A stretch of 43,381 bases of DNA from Candidatus Gastranaerophilales bacterium (GCA_944325185.1 CALUZA010000037.1:1-43381); one strand, 5' to 3'; shown: positions 33,657-43,211, counted from the first letter of the stretch. Translations and numbers: made by a program. The notes: a model not told the origin generated them from the sequence alone.

Positions 33657-33748
33657 AATTCCCTCCATACCTTTCATTATATATTTATTAAAACGAAAAT
33701 TCAAAAAAAATGTTCACTTTAAAAAGTTTTGTAAATAATTTGTAACAA

Positions 33749-34429
33749 TTATATAACTGATTTTTGTTTTAATTTTTTGCGTAAGTCTTTGTAATTTGGA
33801 CAAGTTTTTTCAACTTCCTGCCAAAATTTTTGAGAATGATTTTTGATTTTTGTGTGCGCAAGTTCGTGCAAGATTACATAATCTATAACATCAAAATCGT
33901 ATGTCATAAGATTGATATTGAGATTTATATTGTTTTGATATGAGCAGCTTCCAAAACGGGTTTTTTGGTTTTTAATTGCAATTTTATTATATTTATATCT
34001 GCATTTTTGCGCCAAGAAATTGAGTCTTTCAGGAAGATATTTTTTTGCTTCTATTGTTAGTGCTTTTTTGTATGCCAATATGAGCTTTTCTTGTATTTTG
34101 TCGGAATTAAAATCTTCACAAGATGGATAATAAAAATAAACAATATTTTTTAGTGTTTGTATTTTTAAAACATCTGATTTAATTATTTTTAGTGTGTCAA
34201 ACTTTGTTTTTAACTCCTTTGTTAAAATTTTTTTGTTAATTTTGAAACTTTTTATTTTTTCAAAATTTTTAATAAGAAAATTTCTTGCAATTTTATATGT
34301 GCAAAAAACAGGTAATGTTACAAGTATTGAACAATCATCTTTAAGAGTTATTTTTATATTTTTAGAAAATATATGTTTTTTATATTTTATTTTGTAGTTT
34401 TCTATTGTTTCTTCTTTTATTGATTTCAT
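33749..34429 (-). CDS. YgjP/COG1451-type zinc metallopeptidase-like protein
   Basis: A 226-residue member of the YgjP-like (DUF45) group. The zinc motif is 'VILHELAHTKIKNHSQKFW': HELAH at 188-192 with His198 as the likely third ligand. 'KTRFGSCS' at about 156 is the family's usual 'RWGSCS' segment, here with Phe for Trp. There is no signal peptide, so it is cytoplasmic. Its substrate is unknown; in other bacteria the family is sometimes linked to restriction systems, but no such genes are present here. The start is 10 bases after the Ycf45-type ATPase stop, so the two are coupled. Confidence 0.87.
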   Translation of the reverse strand: MKSIKEETIENYKIKYKKHIFSKNIKITLKDDCSILVTLPVFCTYKIARNFLIKNFEKIKSFKINKKILTKELKTKFDTLKIIKSDVLKIQTLKNIVYFYYPSCEDFNSDKIQEKLILAYKKALTIEAKKYLPERLNFLAQKCRYKYNKIAIKNQKTRFGSCSYQNNINLNINLMTYDFDVIDYVILHELAHTKIKNHSQKFWQEVEKTCPNYKDLRKKLKQKSVI

Positions 34430-34439
34430 TTTATATTAA

Positions 34440-36035
34440 TTATTCATCTTTAAAGATTTTAAGATGTCGTTCTTTACCTTCGCCAACGCTTATTGATTTA
34501 TATCCATGTGCATCAACCAATTCATGTTGAAGTTTTCTTACGGTTTTTTCTTGTGGCTCAAGTTCAATTACTTCTGCACCTTCGGATAATTTTGCTATTG
34601 CGGCATTTGTTTCGTCAAGCGCAAGTTCTGTTGAATCTTTGTAGTTTGTTATCCTTTGAACTTCTTGATTTTCTTGCGTTAAATTTAGCGCTTCTTTTAA
34701 TACTCTTTGAATTTGACTCATTGAGTTTGTTCTGACGAAAAATACCGGTAAGTGATATTCATTTGCAGTTGATAAAATCTTTGTACCACCTTTTGCAAAA
34801 TTTTTATGCGCAATCACAAAATCCGCTTCTTCTACATTCCTTACGATTGTTGCATCTATATCTAATCTTTCGATTAATTTATCTACTATAGATCTGGATA
34901 CTGCGTAAATATATATTTTTTTATGTTTTCTGTTTTGTTGAATATATTTTTGTCTGTTAAAATTAAAACTTAGTGGGGAACTTTCAGCTTTTTGTACTTT
35001 ATTTTCAAGTTCTTCGACTTTTTTCATTATATTTATTTCAGGTTTTTTTTCTTTATAGTTTCCATCTACCTTTCTGATTTCAGGGGTAATTGGCCATCCT
35101 CTTAATATATAATCAACGGCTTGTGCGCTATCTTTATATATTGCAAGAGTGTTTCTGTCTATAATTTCAATAACTATATCAAAAGTAGGTTGTTTTTGTC
35201 TTTCTAAGACTGTTTTTTGACATCCTCTGTGTTTTGCTTCATCATCCCCGAGAGTAACCGTATCTACTCCGCCTATTAAATCCGATAGTGTCGGGTTTTT
35301 AATTAGGTTATCAAGAGTGTTGCCATGGGCTGTTGCAATTAACATTACTCCGCGTTCTGCTATTGTCCTTGCAGCTTGAGCTTCAAGCTCTGTTCCTATT
35401 TCATCAACTACGATGACTTCTGGAGTATGATTTTCAACGGCTTCAATCATTATATCTTTTTGAAATTCGGGTTGACTTACTTGCATTCTTCTTGCTTTGC
35501 CGATTGCAGGGTGTGCAACATCTCCGTCTCCTGCAATTTCATTTGAAGTGTCGACAACAACGACTCTTTTTCCGAGTTCATCTGCCATGAGCCTTGTTAT
35601 TTCTCTTAGTTTGGTTGTTTTTCCAACCCCGGGGCGCCCAAGAAAAAGAATTGATTTATTTTGTACTACAAAATCTTTAATGCACTCTATTGTGCCTGTG
35701 ATTACTCTGCCAATTCTACAGGTTAAGCCAACTATTTTACCTTGTCTGTTTCTTATTGCACTAATTCTATGTAGTGTTCCTGCTATCCCTGAGCGATTGT
35801 CCGAAGTAAACTCAGGAAGTTGATTTGTTATGTAGTCTAAGTCTTCTCTTGTTATATTTTCGTTTCCAAGAGAAATTATTTTTCCGTTTCCGAGTCTTAT
35901 TTCCGGAATTCTTCCAATATCAAGCACAATTTCAATAGCATCATCCAAAAGACCTTCTTGGATGTTTCTTTTGATTTTTAGGGGTAGGATTTCTATTAAT
36001 TTTTCAATGTCTGTTTGAAATTGTACTTCGCTCAT
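34440..36035 (-). CDS. Ycf45-like AAA ATPase with R3H domain
   Basis: A 531-residue ATPase related to SpoIIIAA and to the cyanobacterial/plastid Ycf45 family. Walker A 'GRPGVGKTT' is at 133-141, Walker B 'VIVVDEIG' at about 207, and 'LIATAHGNTL' (about 232) is a sensor-like segment. After a linker (310-370) and a segment resembling a nucleotide-binding fold ('KIYIYAVSRSIVDKLIERLD'), the C-terminus 'KLQHELVDAHGYKSISVG' followed by 'RHLKIF' matches an R3H single-stranded-nucleic-acid-binding motif. Its cellular role is not settled. Combined with R3H, this protein is a good lineage marker for Cyanobacteria and relatives. It lies between ychF and the YgjP-type gene. Confidence 0.88.
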   Translation of the reverse strand: MSEVQFQTDIEKLIEILPLKIKRNIQEGLLDDAIEIVLDIGRIPEIRLGNGKIISLGNENITREDLDYITNQLPEFTSDNRSGIAGTLHRISAIRNRQGKIVGLTCRIGRVITGTIECIKDFVVQNKSILFLGRPGVGKTTKLREITRLMADELGKRVVVVDTSNEIAGDGDVAHPAIGKARRMQVSQPEFQKDIMIEAVENHTPEVIVVDEIGTELEAQAARTIAERGVMLIATAHGNTLDNLIKNPTLSDLIGGVDTVTLGDDEAKHRGCQKTVLERQKQPTFDIVIEIIDRNTLAIYKDSAQAVDYILRGWPITPEIRKVDGNYKEKKPEINIMKKVEELENKVQKAESSPLSFNFNRQKYIQQNRKHKKIYIYAVSRSIVDKLIERLDIDATIVRNVEEADFVIAHKNFAKGGTKILSTANEYHLPVFFVRTNSMSQIQRVLKEALNLTQENQEVQRITNYKDSTELALDETNAAIAKLSEGAEVIELEPQEKTVRKLQHELVDAHGYKSISVGEGKERHLKIFKDE

Positions 36036-36104
36036 TTTCCTTTGAACCTTTTAATTGTCCTTTAATTATATTATTCCCTAAAATTAAATTTAAAAAACAT
36101 TAAA

Positions 36105-37196
36105 TTAATTGTTAAATCTAAACAACATTATATCTCCATCTTGAACAACATAATCTTTTCCTTCAAGGCGTGCAACCCCTTTTTCTCTTGCGGCAGCCCA
36201 AGAACCTGCGGATATAAAATCGTCGTATGATATTACTTCTGCTTTAATGAAGCCTTTTTCAAAATCTGTATGGATAACTCCTGCGGCAGCAGGGGCTTTT
36301 GTTCCTTTGGTTATTGTCCAAGCTCTAACTTCTTTTTCGCCTGCAGTAATGTATGTTCTGAGGTTTAAGATGTCATAGGCTGATTTAATCATTCTTTCAA
36401 TGCCTGAATTTTCAATTCCGAGTTCTTTTAGATAATTCTTTGCTTCTTCTTCACCTAGATCAACAAGTTCTTCTTCTAAGTTTGCACAAATAAGAACAAC
36501 TTCCGCTTCGCATCCAACATACTCACGTACTTTTTTAGTATAGTCGTTGCCATTTAGAAGGTCTGTTTCTGAAACATTACAACAGTATATTACAGGTTTT
36601 GACATAAGAAGGTGGAAAAAGTGCAATGCTTTTTTTTCATCTTCTGTAAAATCAGATGTATTAATAAATTTACCTTTTTCAAGATAAGGCATACATTTGT
36701 TTATCACGCTATCTTGAATTAAAGCTTCTTTGTCTTTTGATTTTACATTTTTTGAAATTCTTTTTGATATATTTTCAAGAGTTGATATATCAGCAAGCGC
36801 AAGTTCCATGTTTATTGTTTCTATATCGTCAATCGGATCAATTTTTCCGTTTACATGGATTGTATTTACGTCATCAAAACATCTTACAACTTGAACTATT
36901 GCATCAACTTCTCTGATGTTATGTAGGAATTGATTGCCAAGGCCCTCTCCTTTGCTTGCGCCTTTTACTAACCCTGCAATATCAACAAATTCAATTGCCG
37001 TAGGGATTACCGTGTTTGTATTAACAAGTTTTTGTAATTTATATAATCTTTCATCAGGTACATTTACCACCCCTACATTGGGTTCGATTGTACAGAAAGG
37101 ATAGTTTGCGCTTTGAGCGTTCTTTGCGCTGGTTAGCGCATTAAATAGTGTTGATTTTCCAACATTTGGCAGACCTACAATTCCAACTTTTAGCAT
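36105..37196 (-). CDS. ychF: YchF/Ola1 family ribosome-associated ATPase
   Basis: Obg-family P-loop NTPase that prefers ATP over GTP and binds ribosomes; linked to stress responses. G1 'GLPNVGKSTLFNAL' is at 8-21, 'DIAGLVKGAS' is the switch II/G3 region near 72, the ATP-specific G4 variant 'YCCNVSE' lies near 203, and the C-terminal TGS domain ('RAWTITKGTKAPAAAGVIH') near 308 is followed by 'DYVVQDGDIMLFRFN', the usual ending. The 363-residue length is exact for the family. It is followed by the Ycf45-type gene after 69 bases on the same strand. Confidence 0.97.
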   Translation of the reverse strand: MLKVGIVGLPNVGKSTLFNALTSAKNAQSANYPFCTIEPNVGVVNVPDERLYKLQKLVNTNTVIPTAIEFVDIAGLVKGASKGEGLGNQFLHNIREVDAIVQVVRCFDDVNTIHVNGKIDPIDDIETINMELALADISTLENISKRISKNVKSKDKEALIQDSVINKCMPYLEKGKFINTSDFTEDEKKALHFFHLLMSKPVIYCCNVSETDLLNGNDYTKKVREYVGCEAEVVLICANLEEELVDLGEEEAKNYLKELGIENSGIERMIKSAYDILNLRTYITAGEKEVRAWTITKGTKAPAAAGVIHTDFEKGFIKAEVISYDDFISAGSWAAAREKGVARLEGKDYVVQDGDIMLFRFNN

Positions 37197-37303
37197 TGTT
37201 TTTTCCTTTTGAATTTAAATTTCTTGATTTTAACTTTTAAATTTTAACATGAACTTGTTAATATTTATATTAAATTAGTATGGTTTTGTTTTGAAAAATG
37301 CAA

Positions 37304-38368
37304 TTAAAATATTTGAGTATAAATACATCCTTTTTTTTGGTTTTTGCCGTTTTTTAGAATTTCACCTGTGGTATTTACATATTCTATTGCCGGTTTTTTA
37401 ATTGTTATACCGGGTTCTATTACTAATATTGCGCAAGTTGCAGAAAAACCATTGTTTTCATTGTGTGTTGCAATCCAGCGTTTTAATTGTTGTATTTCGT
37501 CTTGTTTTTCATATTGTTCTAAATAATCAAAAATATTTTCATTTTGTATTAAATATTCTGTATAATCGGGGTCTTTTTGAATATTTTCAAGTATTTTATC
37601 GGATTTATTTCTTGTGAAAACAAATTCTTTTTGTTTTGTTGCCCTGCTTCCAAAATCCAATAACAATTGTTTAATTTTCGCTAATGTACTTTCCGTTTTC
37701 TTTTTAAAGGTTTCGTTTTGTAATAATGTATGGTCTTCTTGTGCAAGTTTTTGTAATGTGTCATATATTATTCTTTCTCTTTTTATTTGAGATAAAAGAG
37801 CATTGCTTACAAGTAAATCATTTAATCTTTTTTTGCATTTTGCTATATATATTTGACTATATTTTACTATGTTTTGGTTATTTTTAAAGTCTTCTTGTAT
37901 TTTTTTACTTAATTCTTTTATTTTTTCTAAGTCATATCCGCTTGCTGTAATGACAAATTCTTCGCCGCCGAATCTATATCCTTCAATACCTGCTTTGCCT
38001 GTAACCTGTTTTATTATTTTTGAGATTTCTGTAATAAATTCGTCTCCAACCTTGTATCCTAATATTTCATTTATGGATTTAAAATTGTCCATATCAAACA
38101 TTGCAATATATATTCTATTATTGTTCGTTTCAGAGGAAAGTAATCTTTCTATTTTATTGAGCAATGTTTTTTTGTCTTTTAGATTTGTAAAAGTGTCAAA
38201 TGTTTCCGTTTGTGTTTCTGTATTTTTAGTTTGCCGAGAGCTTTGAGTATATTGATACTCAAAGCAATCTTTATTATTGCCTTTGAATAATATCGGATGC
38301 TTTAGTATGGTATTTTTATTATTTTTTTTATAAAAATTTAACTTGTTTATGGGGATTAAGGATATCAT
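37304..38368 (-). CDS. GGDEF-family protein with large internal insertion and FKG motif
   Basis: A 354-residue soluble protein. A short N-terminus carries 'HPILFKGN' (about 24-31). The diguanylate cyclase fold then begins: 'AMFDMDNFKSINEILGYKVGDEF' from residue 89 (given here as the family signature DxDxFKxxN...GxxxGD) and the active-site 'RFGGEEF' at 132-138. A helical, charged insertion of about 140 residues (160-300) follows. After it the fold resumes with 'SATCAILVIEPG' (for 'TVSIGVA') and 'YVNTTGEILKNGKNQKKG' (for 'ADxALYxAKxxGRN'). No RxxD inhibitory site is seen. It is probably a c-di-GMP synthase or a degenerate relative. No membrane helix. Single gene downstream of the PFK terminator. 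Confidence 0.82.
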   Translation of the reverse strand: MISLIPINKLNFYKKNNKNTILKHPILFKGNNKDCFEYQYTQSSRQTKNTETQTETFDTFTNLKDKKTLLNKIERLLSSETNNNRIYIAMFDMDNFKSINEILGYKVGDEFITEISKIIKQVTGKAGIEGYRFGGEEFVITASGYDLEKIKELSKKIQEDFKNNQNIVKYSQIYIAKCKKRLNDLLVSNALLSQIKRERIIYDTLQKLAQEDHTLLQNETFKKKTESTLAKIKQLLLDFGSRATKQKEFVFTRNKSDKILENIQKDPDYTEYLIQNENIFDYLEQYEKQDEIQQLKRWIATHNENNGFSATCAILVIEPGITIKKPAIEYVNTTGEILKNGKNQKKGCIYTQIF

Positions 38369-38407
38369 TTGTTTCTATAAAAACAAGTGAAGATTTTAAT
38401 TTGACAA

Positions 38408-38440
38408 AAAAGCCATGTCTTGTTTTAGACATGGCTTTTT
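38408..38440 (-). terminator. Terminator of the PPi-PFK gene
   Basis: Stem AAAAGCCATGTCT (38408-38420) pairs with AGACATGGCTTTT (38427-38439) around a 6-base loop. On the minus strand the right arm is followed by a T-run, placing it about 15 bases after the PFK stop and before the GGDEF gene. Confidence 0.88.
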
Positions 38441-38454
38441 ATTTTTATGCGTTT

Positions 38455-40134
38455 TTATGCTTCAATTAAAGTTTTTTCTTGTTCTAATTGAAGCGTTATT
38501 GTCGTTGCGTCGCATACGCTTGATGGACCAAAGTATTGAATAGCCCCAGGGAAAATGTAGCAATCATTTAATGCCCATTTTTCTCTATGACTTTCAAGAG
38601 CTTTGAATACAGGACCATCCAGTTCAACTAATGCTTTTTTAATTACAGGTTTCATTTCACCATGTCTTTTTTCCATATTCATCATCATGGTTAGAGGAAC
38701 ACCTCCTGCGACCCATTCAGATGCCGGTTTTGTGGTGTTTTTAATTGATGATAAATAGCCTGTCAGTCCTGCTTGAATTAAAGCAAAAGCATTGTATCCT
38801 AATGAATAACAGTAATCTGCATCAAAGTTTGATGGAGCTGCACATCTTCCTTCGTATCCGAAGAAATGCGCTTGATCTGAGAATTTGCCTTTGTATAGAC
38901 CTTGTTTTTTCATTTCTTCAAGTTTTTCTCTGACCATTTCGATTAAAAGTTTTTCTGTTTCGATTTTGGAAACTTGAACATTGCCGTGCGGGTCTCTATC
39001 CATTAGTAATTGTGCTTTTATTTGAGACGGAAGAGATTTAAATAATTTTGCACTTGCGTCATCAAGTTTTGAAATAATAACTTCATATTTTTCTTCTTGA
39101 GTTAGGTTTTGATATTCATTATCTTTTTCTAAACCTGCAAGAAGATCGTTTAATGATGAAATCATAACTTTCATTTCGGGAATAAATTCGATAAGTCCTT
39201 CGGGAATTAAAGCAATACCGAAGTTTTTGCCTTTGTTTGCGCGAGCAGTTATGATATTTGCCATATATGTTACAATTTCATTTAAAGATTGTTTTTTGGC
39301 TTCAACTTCTTCACCTATCAAAGTAATATTTGGTTGAGTTTGAAGTGCGGCTTCAAGACACACATGAGAAGCGCTTCTTCCCATTAATTTAATAAAGTGC
39401 CAGTATTTTTTTGCCGAATTTGCATCTCTTTGAATATTGCCGATTAATTCTGCATATGTTTTTGTTGCTGTATCGAAACCGAATGATATCTCTATTTGTT
39501 CGTTTTTAAGGTCGCCGTCAATTGTTTTAGGACATCCGATAACCGAAATACCCGTATTTTTAGCTTTCATCCATTCTGCTAATAGGCAAGCATTTGTGTT
39601 TGAGTCGTCTCCGCCAATTATAACTATTGCAGAAATGTCTAATTTTTTGCAAACTTCAAGTGCTTTTTCAAATTGGCTTTCAGTTTCAAGTTTTGTTCTT
39701 CCTGAGCCGATTATGTCAAATCCGCCGGTGTTGCGGTACTTGTCTATTAATTCATCTGTAATTTCAGTGTAGTTGCCTTCAACTATTCCTGATGGACCAC
39801 CTAAAAAGCCGTATAATTTATTTTCCGGGTTTTGTGTCTTTATAGCGTCATATAAGCCTGCAATGACATTATGTCCGCCGGGAGCTTGTCCGCCTGATAA
39901 AATAACGCCTATGTTTCTTTTTTCTTCAGATAAGTCTGAACCGCTTGCTGCAAATTTTGCTATAGGTTCACCATATACATGTGGAAATAAGGCTTTTATT
40001 TCTTCTTGGTCTGCAGTTGAAGAAGTTGCTTCGCCAAGAGTTAATTTAACGTTTTTAATTCCAGAAGCAAGTGCTCCTGCAAGTTTGGGCTTGTATGCCA
40101 TTCTCTCTTTTTGCAGAGGTGAAATTTCTCTCAT
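38455..40134 (-). CDS. pfp: PPi-dependent 6-phosphofructokinase (long form)
   Basis: Diphosphate:fructose-6-phosphate 1-phosphotransferase, a reversible glycolytic enzyme that uses PPi. The 559-residue length fits the long, plant-beta-subunit-like group. '[14 protein letters not shown]' is at 78-91. '[11 protein letters not shown]' at 172-182 carries the extra Asp typical of PPi-dependent enzymes where ATP-PFKs have Gly. 'CPKTIDGDL' with Lys203, Asp206 and Asp208 is the catalytic loop, and '[14 protein letters not shown]' binds the sugar phosphate. AAAGGAG stands 6 bases before the ATG. An inverted repeat lies in the promoter region. PPi use saves ATP and suits a fermentative life style. Confidence 0.94.
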   Translation of the reverse strand: MREISPLQKERMAYKPKLAGALASGIKNVKLTLGEATSSTADQEEIKALFPHVYGEPIAKFAASGSDLSEEKRNIGVILSGGQAPGGHNVIAGLYDAIKTQNPENKLYGFLGGPSGIVEGNYTEITDELIDKYRNTGGFDIIGSGRTKLETESQFEKALEVCKKLDISAIVIIGGDDSNTNACLLAEWMKAKNTGISVIGCPKTIDGDLKNEQIEISFGFDTATKTYAELIGNIQRDANSAKKYWHFIKLMGRSASHVCLEAALQTQPNITLIGEEVEAKKQSLNEIVTYMANIITARANKGKNFGIALIPEGLIEFIPEMKVMISSLNDLLAGLEKDNEYQNLTQEEKYEVIISKLDDASAKLFKSLPSQIKAQLLMDRDPHGNVQVSKIETEKLLIEMVREKLEEMKKQGLYKGKFSDQAHFFGYEGRCAAPSNFDADYCYSLGYNAFALIQAGLTGYLSSIKNTTKPASEWVAGGVPLTMMMNMEKRHGEMKPVIKKALVELDGPVFKALESHREKWALNDCYIFPGAIQYFGPSSVCDATTITLQLEQEKTLIEA

Positions 40135-40171
40135 AATATTCTCCTTTATACTTTATTTATTGAAATTATCT

Positions 40172-40184
40172 CACAAAAATTGTG
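40172..40184. promoter_or_regulatory. Possible operator in the PPi-PFK promoter
   Basis: CACAA (40172-40176) and TTGTG (40180-40184) form a 5-3-5 inverted repeat. On the minus strand it falls between a weak TTTCTA -35 box and a GATAAT -10 box (spacer 17) upstream of the PFK gene, a position where a repressor would block RNA polymerase. In such AT-rich DNA the repeat may also be chance. Confidence 0.35.
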
Positions 40185-40290
40185 TTTTAGAAATTGTAAA
40201 GAAAAGTTACAAATAATTTTAAAAATTTATCAATTTTTTTATAAAAATAAACTTTATATTTGTATACGGAATATTTTTTAGGAGTTTAAT

Positions 40291-41115
40291 ATGGACTACG
40301 TACAATTGCAACCAACTGGTGCTGTGCAAAATGCAGGTGTGCCGAGTTTTAAAGGTCGAGAAACGGCAACTCAGCAAAATCCAATTCAAACCAAAAAAGA
40401 TGGTGATAAAAAAATTCGCAATGCTCTAATTGCATTGGGCACAATTGCTGTGGCGAGTGTTGCAATTGCAAATAGGAAAAAGATTGCAAGTTTTGTGGGC
40501 GGTGTTTTTAATAATGGTGCCAAAAAAGGTGGTATTGCATCAACCAAAAAACCTGTCAGAAATAAAGTCAATCCAAGTCCGGAAGATAGTCCAATAGCTA
40601 AAAAAATAAAAACTATGTCTACTCCTGAAGCACAGAGAAGGCTTGCTGATTCAAGTGCAAAAATTGATGATTTAAATCGTCAAATTGGACAAAATGATAG
40701 AAAATTAAAAGAAATTGATTATGAATTAGGCAAATTAAAAATTGCTTTAAATAATGCTAAAAATGATTATGCCTCAATAACAAATGGAAGTAATAGGCAG
40801 ACAGATATGTCTAAAGAACTACAACAAAAAATTAATTCTCTCCAAAAACAAATTGAAGGTAAAAATAAAGTTGTCCAAGAATTAAGTGAAAATACAAATA
40901 CTTTAACTTCAAAACGTGACACTTTAGCTCAATTATCACGCGACTTGACCGCATATAAACCTGAAGTTGGGCAAGAGGTAAGAAATTTAAGAATTCAAAG
41001 AGGCTTAGAAAGAGCAAGAAATAGAGCCGGAAAATCTGTAGGTATTCAAACTGCTAATCAGGCTATGGAAGCTAAGCCACTTGAAAGTTTTGCGAGTGAC
41101 TTGCTTGACGGTTAA
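40291..41115 (+). CDS. FKG-motif protein with membrane helix and coiled coil
   Basis: A 274-residue protein I do not recognise as a named family. The first 22 residues end in 'VPSFKG', matching the 'PILFKG' of the GGDEF protein. One hydrophobic segment (about 43-61, 'IRNALIALGTIAVASVAIA') is followed by basic residues, which suggests a single membrane helix. A long coiled coil at about 112-220 ('AKIDDLNRQIGQNDRKLKEI') makes up most of the rest, and the C-terminus is short and polar. AGGAG stands 8 bases before the ATG. It may be a membrane-tethered spacer or scaffold. It is followed after 29 bases by a 55-residue ORF. Confidence 0.82.
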   Translation: MDYVQLQPTGAVQNAGVPSFKGRETATQQNPIQTKKDGDKKIRNALIALGTIAVASVAIANRKKIASFVGGVFNNGAKKGGIASTKKPVRNKVNPSPEDSPIAKKIKTMSTPEAQRRLADSSAKIDDLNRQIGQNDRKLKEIDYELGKLKIALNNAKNDYASITNGSNRQTDMSKELQQKINSLQKQIEGKNKVVQELSENTNTLTSKRDTLAQLSRDLTAYKPEVGQEVRNLRIQRGLERARNRAGKSVGIQTANQAMEAKPLESFASDLLDG

Positions 41116-41144
41116 TATTCTAGGTATAAAAAGTTTAAAATACT

Positions 41145-41312
41145 ATGCAAGTTTTTTGTAAGACAAGTCCGGAAAAGATACTTAGAGAATTAGCAGATTT
41201 AGTAGGTCCTGAAAATTTAAACAGACTCGTAGATAATAAAGAAATTACTTTACAAGAAAAAGAAGCTTTACAGAAATTCTTAGCACAAGCAAACAATATA
41301 GTACGTATTTAA
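41145..41312 (+). CDS. Small helical protein (55 aa), unknown
   Basis: A 55-codon ORF beginning 'MQVFCKTSPEKILRELADLV', ending in TAA. It is amphipathic and helical with balanced charge ('NKEITLQEKEALQKFLAQAN') and one Cys. It lies 29 bases after the FKG coiled-coil gene on the same strand and ends 18 bases before a perfect terminator stem, filling the gap exactly. The ribosome site is weak. The regular composition and the fit between gene and terminator make it a good candidate for a real small protein; no function can be proposed. Confidence 0.65.
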   Translation: MQVFCKTSPEKILRELADLVGPENLNRLVDNKEITLQEKEALQKFLAQANNIVRI

Positions 41313-41330
41313 TAAAAACATAACAATAAT

Positions 41331-41359
41331 TTAAAAGGACTGCATTGCAGTCCTTTTAA
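41331..41359. terminator. Bidirectional terminator between the 55-aa ORF and typA
   Basis: A perfect 13-bp stem TTAAAAGGACTGC (41331-41343) pairs with GCAGTCCTTTTAA (41347-41359) around ATT. A/T-runs flank the GC core on both strands. The typA stop codon begins at 41361. Confidence 0.88.
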
Positions 41360-41360
41360 A

Positions 41361-43148
41361 TTATCTTAATTTGACCAAATCTGCTTTTCTCATTCTTACA
41401 TTTTCGGGTGTAATTTCAACTAATTCATCATCTTGAATATACTCAAGAGCGTCTTCTAGTCCCATGATTTTTGGCGCTTGGAGTGTTACCATAACGTCTG
41501 CTGTTGCGGAGCGCATATTTGTCATTTTTTTAGTTTTGCAGACATTTACCGCTATATCTTGCGGGCGGTTGCATTCGCCTACTATCATACCTCTATAGAC
41601 TTTTGTTTTTGGAGTTATAAAGAATACTCCTCTGTCTTCGAATTGATGTAGCGCATAAGCAACAGCTTCTCCGTCTTCGTGCGCAATAAGCGAACCTGTT
41701 CTTTGACGAGGTATTTCTCCTGCGTATTCATCATATTTTTCAAAGGTGTGGTACATGATACCTTCGCCTTTTGTCATTCTGATGAATTCTGAACGAAAAC
41801 CTATCAAGCCTCTTGCCGGAATTAAAAAGTCTATATTTGTTCTTTTTGGACCTGCTTCCATATTTTGCATTTGAGCTTTTCTTGAAGAAAGTCTTTCTAT
41901 AACAGAACCGACAAATTCTTCAGGCACATCTACTATTAAATTTTCAAATGGTTCAAGAGTTACTCCGTTTTCTTCTTTAAAAATTACTTCGGGTTTAGAA
42001 ACTTGAAACTCGTATCCTTCTCGTCTCATTGTTTCGATTAAGATACCGAGATGGAGTTCTCCTCTGCCTGAAACCTTGAATACATCAGTTGAATCCGTAT
42101 CTTCAACCCTTAAAGAAACATTTTTTTCTAATTCAAAATATAATCTTTTTCTAAGTTGTCTTGATGTTACAAATTTTCCTTCTGTACCTGCAAAAGGTGA
42201 GTCATTTATCGAAAAATTCATCTGCAAGGTTGGTTCATCAATTTTAATTAACGGCAGGGCTACCGGATTTGTGAGACATGAGATTGTTTCTCCGATTTGT
42301 ATATCTGAAAAGCCTGCAACTCCCACAATATCACCTGCTGATGCTTCTTGAATTTCAACTCGACCTAAATCTTTGAAACCAAATAATTTAATAATTTTAC
42401 CTTTTTGCGCTGAACCGTCTCTTTTGAGCAAAGTAACTTGTTCTTGTGATTTAATTGAACCGTTTTTAATTCTTCCGATTGCAATTCTTCCGACGTATTC
42501 ATTATAATCAAGTGTTGTGATTTGCAGTTGCAAAGGAAGATCAACATCTGCTTCCGGTCCTTCAATATTTTCTAATATGCAATCAAGCAAAGGAAGAATA
42601 TTTTTGTTTTCGTCTTCTAGGTTTTTCTTGGCATATCTGTTTAGTGAGCTTGCATATATTACAGGAAAATCTATTAAATCATCTCTGTCGGTTAATTCTG
42701 TAAATAAATCAAAAACTTTGTCGAGTGTTCCATCCGGATCTGCGCCGGGTTTATCGATTTTATTTATTACAACAATAATTTTAATTCCAAGTTCAAGTGC
42801 TTTTGATAAAACAAATCTTGTTTGAGGCATTGGACCTTCTTGCGCATCAACAATTAATAGTGCTCCATCTACCATGCCTAAAACACGTTCGACTTCACCT
42901 CCAAAATCAGCGTGTCCGGGGGTATCTACAACATTTATTTTAACGCCTTTATATTCAACGGCGACATTTTTTGAAAGAATTGTTATTCCTCTTTCTCTTT
43001 CAATGTCGTTATTATCAAGAACACAAGTCCCCATTTCCTGATGTTCTTTAAAAACATTTGTTGCATCTAAAATACAATCAACAAGTGTTGTTTTACCGTG
43101 GTCAACGTGTGCAATTATTGCGATATTTCTTAATTTTTTATTTTTCAT
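41361..43148 (-). CDS. typA: TypA/BipA ribosome-associated GTPase
   Basis: Translational GTPase of the EF-G/LepA group, involved in ribosome assembly and stress growth. G1 '[10 protein letters not shown]' is at 13-22, switch I 'ERERGITI' near 49, G3 '[10 protein letters not shown]' near 75, G4 'NKID' near 131. '[18 protein letters not shown]' (domain III) and '[12 protein letters not shown]' with '[20 protein letters not shown]' are TypA-specific C-terminal segments. The 595-residue length is normal. Shine-Dalgarno is weak (AAAGAAAG region). It is the last gene before the shared terminator and lies 63 bases after a small ORF at the window edge. Confidence 0.97.
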   Translation of the reverse strand: MKNKKLRNIAIIAHVDHGKTTLVDCILDATNVFKEHQEMGTCVLDNNDIERERGITILSKNVAVEYKGVKINVVDTPGHADFGGEVERVLGMVDGALLIVDAQEGPMPQTRFVLSKALELGIKIIVVINKIDKPGADPDGTLDKVFDLFTELTDRDDLIDFPVIYASSLNRYAKKNLEDENKNILPLLDCILENIEGPEADVDLPLQLQITTLDYNEYVGRIAIGRIKNGSIKSQEQVTLLKRDGSAQKGKIIKLFGFKDLGRVEIQEASAGDIVGVAGFSDIQIGETISCLTNPVALPLIKIDEPTLQMNFSINDSPFAGTEGKFVTSRQLRKRLYFELEKNVSLRVEDTDSTDVFKVSGRGELHLGILIETMRREGYEFQVSKPEVIFKEENGVTLEPFENLIVDVPEEFVGSVIERLSSRKAQMQNMEAGPKRTNIDFLIPARGLIGFRSEFIRMTKGEGIMYHTFEKYDEYAGEIPRQRTGSLIAHEDGEAVAYALHQFEDRGVFFITPKTKVYRGMIVGECNRPQDIAVNVCKTKKMTNMRSATADVMVTLQAPKIMGLEDALEYIQDDELVEITPENVRMRKADLVKLR

Positions 43149-43211
43149 TGTTGTTAGCTTTCTTTTGCGATTATCTTGTAAACCAATTGTATAAATATTC
43201 TACAATAAAAA

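Noticed and set aside
33657..33704. Upstream start of the small exported protein (ATG at 33704)
   Set aside because: It would bury the signal peptide behind 16 residues; GGAGGG directly precedes the ATG at 33656.
39773..40216. 147-residue plus-strand ORF opposite the PPi-PFK gene
   Set aside because: A shadow of the antisense strand of a well-conserved enzyme, with no ribosome site and unlikely composition.
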